Part shown: positions 61,315 to 64,000 of the stretch, one piece after another
How positions within the stretch are numbered: position 1 is the first letter of the stretch
Layout of the letters: every line of letters begins with the position of its first letter
Assembly (NCBI GenBank): GCA_900466475.1
Contig: UBMI01000009.1
Span: forward strand, 124,001 to 188,000
Source of the DNA: Hyphomicrobiales bacterium
GTDB lineage: Bacteria > Pseudomonadota > Alphaproteobacteria > Rhizobiales > Rhizobiaceae
Length of the DNA stretch: 64,000 nt
Direction of reading: 5' to 3'
Program-made: the position numbers and the translations under genes
Notes under the pieces: model-generated
The model's database searches: none
Told to the model about the DNA's origin: nothing
Seen by the model: only the letters and a program-made list of their open reading frames with translations

Positions 61315-64000
61315 TTAGCCCGCAGCACCCGAAAGCTGCGCCGGCTCATGGCCGAGGGCTTCGAGTTCGACGTTGATGCGACGTTCCCAGCCAGCGGCGC
61401 GATCCTGTCTTGCAGCTGTGCGTGCCACTTCGAGGATCGCCGAAGCGGCATCCAGTGCGTCCGGGCCTTGTCCCTTTGCGGTGACCAGCGCTTTCACCCG
61501 CAGGAGTTCGGGCAGGCACCAGCGCTCGCCCGAGACATCGCAATGGACAAGCGCAGCATCGATTACGCTGCCGGCCTCTACATGCTGGCCGAGGCCGGAG
61601 AGGGCTTGCGCCTCGATGGACTGGAAGTAGGTGCGGAAGAGGTTGAAGCCGGCGCGATCGAGGATATCCATCGCCGGACGCAGCGTTGCGAGACAGAGCC
61701 GGTATTCGCCGGCATGCAGATGCAGCTCCGCCTCGAATCCATCGGCATAGGTGTGCCAGACATCGAGCGACAGGGCCTTGGTATGCTCGCGTAGCATCCG
61801 GATCGCGTTCGCGGCTTCTTCGTCGTTGCCGGAGAGAAGCGCAAGCGGGCAGACGGCCTCGGCGAGCAGATTGCTGATCGAATGGTTGTGGCCGATCTCG
61901 CGGGCGTAGCGCATGGTCTCTTCGGCCTCGTCCAGCGCGGCCTTCTCGTCGCCCGACATCCAGAGGCAACGGGCCAGGATGATGCGCGCCGTCACGCGCT
62001 GGTCGAACTGGAAGCGCACGGAGTGGTGCGCCTGAGGCACATGCTCGTAGTCGGCCAGCATGGCCAGAAGCTCATCGCGGGCTTCGGCATGGCGGCCGAG
62101 CCAGTGCAGCGTTGCGGCTCTCATGCGCCTGCCGATGATAATATCGCTCGGATCGGAGGAGGAGGGAGCAAGGGCTGCAAAACGCGCCGCCAGCTCCAGT
62201 CCCTGGCGCGGCTCGGCGCGGTTCAGCATGTCGACCCAGAGCGCCCAGATGGCGCGCAACTGATGGTCGATATCGCCGAGCTCCTCGGCAATGCGCCTGG
62301 CGGTCGTCCAGGCAGCGACGCCAAGTTCCGGCGCATGGGTGGCGCGCAGCTGCGGCCAGCCCAACGCGGCATAGAGCTTCATGCGGCTGCTCTCATCCAG
62401 GCCGGGGCGGGCATCGAGAAAGGCGATCGCATGGGTCAGCGCCGCCAGGCATTCGTCAAGCAGCGACAGGCGGAAGAAGAGTGGCAGGGCAGCGACCGTC
62501 AGGCGCACGCCGAGCAGCGCGTCGCCGGATGGACCGAAGGCCCAGTCGACGGCTGCGCGCAAACCCGGAACCTGCTGGGCGAAATCGTCAGGCCATTCCT
62601 CCGGCAGGGCGGCGTAGAGATCCTGCTCGGCGCTTTCGAGCGCGACGGAGAGATGAGTGGAGAAGCGGGCCATGGCACCGGGGAGTTCACCCGATGCGGC
62701 AAGCTTCTCACCGGCATAGAGGCGCGTCGTATCCAGCAACCGGTAAAGCGTTTCGTCGGTCGCGTTCTCGACCACGACCAGCGATTTGGCGACGAGGGCG
62801 GCAAGCAGATCCTCTGGCTCGCTGCCGGAGAGCACGGCACCTGCGGCCCTGCCACTGAAGCGGCCGCGGAAGACGGAAAGTTCGCGCAAAGCCAGCTGCT
62901 CCTGCGGCGACAGGATGAGATAGCTCCAGTCGAGCGTGGCGCGCAGCGTCTGGTGGCGCGGCAGGGCCGTGCGCCGGCCGCGGGTCAATACCCGGAAACA
63001 GTCGGACAGCGAGCGGGAGAGGGCGGCAATGCCCATCGCCTCCAGCCTGCCGGCCGCAAGCTCGATTGCCAGCGCGATACCATCGAGCCTCGTGCAGATA
63101 TCGACGACATCGGCGGCATCCTCATCCGTCAGTTCGTAACCGCCGAGGCAGGCATCGGCGCGTTCGACAAAGAGTTGGACGGCAGGCGAGACGAGAGCAG
63201 CTTCCGCTGTCACGGCGGACGCCGGTAGATCGAGGGGCAGCAGGCGGTGAACACGTTCGCCATCGGCGCGCAGCGGCTCACGGCTGGTGGCGAGGATATG
63301 CAGATCGGGTGCTTCCGCGAGCAGATCCTCGGCAAGCTCGGCGATATCGGCCACGACATGCTCGCAGCTATCCAGCACGAGCAGGAGGTTGCGTGGCTGC
63401 AGATGGACGGCGATTTCCCTGACGATATCATCGCTGCGGGAGAGGATGCCGAGCGCAGACGCCAAGACGGTGGGCACAAGATTTCCGGTCGCGACTTCCG
63501 ACAGGTCGATCCAGACGATCTCGCCTTCGAAGCCGCCGCGCGCAATCAGGGCGCGGGCGACGGTGGACTTGCCGATGCCGCCAGGACCGGCAATCGTCAC
63601 CAGCCGGCTCTTGGCAAGCTGTCCGGTTACGGCCGCGATCGTCTGTTCGCGGCCGAAGATGCGCCCAGGCAGGCGTTCCGGGCGGGATTTCTGAGGTGTC
63701 GGTGAGGCGGCGGCAGGCTCAGCGCCATTGCTGCGGCGGTTGACGGGAGCGATGAACGTATAGCCGCGGCCCGGCACATTGGCGATGAACTGCGGCTCGC
63801 GCCTGACGTCGCCCAATGCCTTGCGCAGCGCCGAAACATGGACGCGCAAATTGGCGTCATCCACGAAAGTCTCAGGCCAGACCTGCCTGACGATCTCGGC
63901 ATTGGTCTTCAGCTCGCCAGGATGATGGAGCAGAAACAGCAGTATGTCGACGGCGCGGCTACCGAGCGGCACGGCAGAACCGTCCCGCATCAGGCTGCGC
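61315..64000 (-). CDS. Large winged-helix ATPase transcriptional regulator (5' end cut)
   Basis: At least 894 residues; the frame is open to the right edge, and the visible N-terminus starts inside the winged helix, so the true start is outside. Domains in order: OmpR/PhoB-type winged helix (RAVDILLFLLHHPGELKTNA ... VHVSALRKALGD ... VPGRGYTFI), an NB-ARC/AAA-like ATPase with Walker A GPGGIGKST and Walker B LLLVLDSCEH, and about 450 residues of TPR-like helical repeats. This is the AfsR/CadC-like class that senses a signal through the repeats and ATPase. The DJ-1 gene downstream is a likely target or partner. Confidence 0.9.
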   Translation of the reverse strand, partial: RSLMRDGSAVPLGSRAVDILLFLLHHPGELKTNAEIVRQVWPETFVDDANLRVHVSALRKALGDVRREPQFIANVPGRGYTFIAPVNRRSNGAEPAAASPTPQKSRPERLPGRIFGREQTIAAVTGQLAKSRLVTIAGPGGIGKSTVARALIARGGFEGEIVWIDLSEVATGNLVPTVLASALGILSRSDDIVREIAVHLQPRNLLLVLDSCEHVVADIAELAEDLLAEAPDLHILATSREPLRADGERVHRLLPLDLPASAVTAEAALVSPAVQLFVERADACLGGYELTDEDAADVVDICTRLDGIALAIELAAGRLEAMGIAALSRSLSDCFRVLTRGRRTALPRHQTLRATLDWSYLILSPQEQLALRELSVFRGRFSGRAAGAVLSGSEPEDLLAALVAKSLVVVENATDETLYRLLDTTRLYAGEKLAASGELPGAMARFSTHLSVALESAEQDLYAALPEEWPDDFAQQVPGLRAAVDWAFGPSGDALLGVRLTVAALPLFFRLSLLDECLAALTHAIAFLDARPGLDESSRMKLYAALGWPQLRATHAPELGVAAWTTARRIAEELGDIDHQLRAIWALWVDMLNRAEPRQGLELAARFAALAPSSSDPSDIIIGRRMRAATLHWLGRHAEARDELLAMLADYEHVPQAHHSVRFQFDQRVTARIILARCLWMSGDEKAALDEAEETMRYAREIGHNHSISNLLAEAVCPLALLSGNDEEAANAIRMLREHTKALSLDVWHTYADGFEAELHLHAGEYRLCLATLRPAMDILDRAGFNLFRTYFQSIEAQALSGLGQHVEAGSVIDAALVHCDVSGERWCLPELLRVKALVTAKGQGPDALDAASAILEVARTAARQDRAAGWERRINVELEALGHEPAQLSGAAG

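Noticed and set aside
1..64000. tRNA, rRNA or prophage genes
   Set aside because: No tRNA-like cloverleaf with TTCGAATC arm, rRNA segment, integrase, portal or capsid gene could be recognised.

Overview
The window is a high-GC alphaproteobacterial chromosome segment, most probably from Rhizobium or a close Rhizobiaceae relative. The evidence is gene content and style: many LysR regulators, a DUF1127 protein, rhizobial-type class I and class II fumarases, YcbB-like L,D-transpeptidase, TadG-like protein, ChrA, a RIME-like intergenic palindrome, and frequent TTG/GTG starts with strong Shine-Dalgarno sequences. About 60 genes lie on both strands. No rRNA, tRNA, CRISPR array or insertion sequence was seen.

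Layout. 1-16 kb is accessory metabolism and regulation: two NmrA-like oxidoreductases, an AraC and four LysR regulators, a ThDP enzyme divergent from an alpha/beta hydrolase, a TauE/SafE exporter, a RidA protein and a DHA2 drug exporter, with several small membrane or secreted proteins. 15.7-18.5 kb holds a CLC chloride channel divergent from two tandem MarR paralogues, with a perfect 19-bp palindrome between them. 18.9-26.7 kb is an envelope module: Tat-exported sulfatase, MltF-like transglycosylase, Cys-rich periplasmic protein, OmpA-family protein, a DUF4239 gene broken by one amber codon, and a DUF1254 protein. Three of its promoters share the sequence GTTTACNGTAACGTACTT, so they probably form one regulon.

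26.8-35.9 kb has EamA and ChrA transporters, a methyltransferase, a GH15 glucoamylase divergent from a ROK sugar kinase (glucose release and phosphorylation) and a diguanylate cyclase. 36-48.7 kb is mostly core metabolism: fumarases of both unrelated classes separated by a RIME-like element, L,D-transpeptidase, gph, rpiA, gor, TadG-like protein and class II DAHP synthase, most followed by clear hairpin terminators.

48.7-56.5 kb is the most unusual part. It holds a MepA-like membrane peptidase, a divergent second-type TyrRS whose ribosome binding site is buried in a hairpin, three Nudix hydrolases, a HIT hydrolase translationally coupled to one of them, and a stand-alone class II aminoacyl-tRNA synthetase core with no anticodon-binding domain. 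An AT-rich orphan gene and a chimeric pseudogene (metallo-beta-lactamase N-terminus joined to a TadG-like C-terminus) close it. The combination suggests an uncharacterised aminoacyl-adenylate or nucleotide system. 56.7-64 kb returns to accessory functions: Tat-exported chloroperoxidase-like hydrolase, APH-family kinase, ArsR-MFS pair, DJ-1-like protein and a large winged-helix ATPase regulator cut by the right edge.
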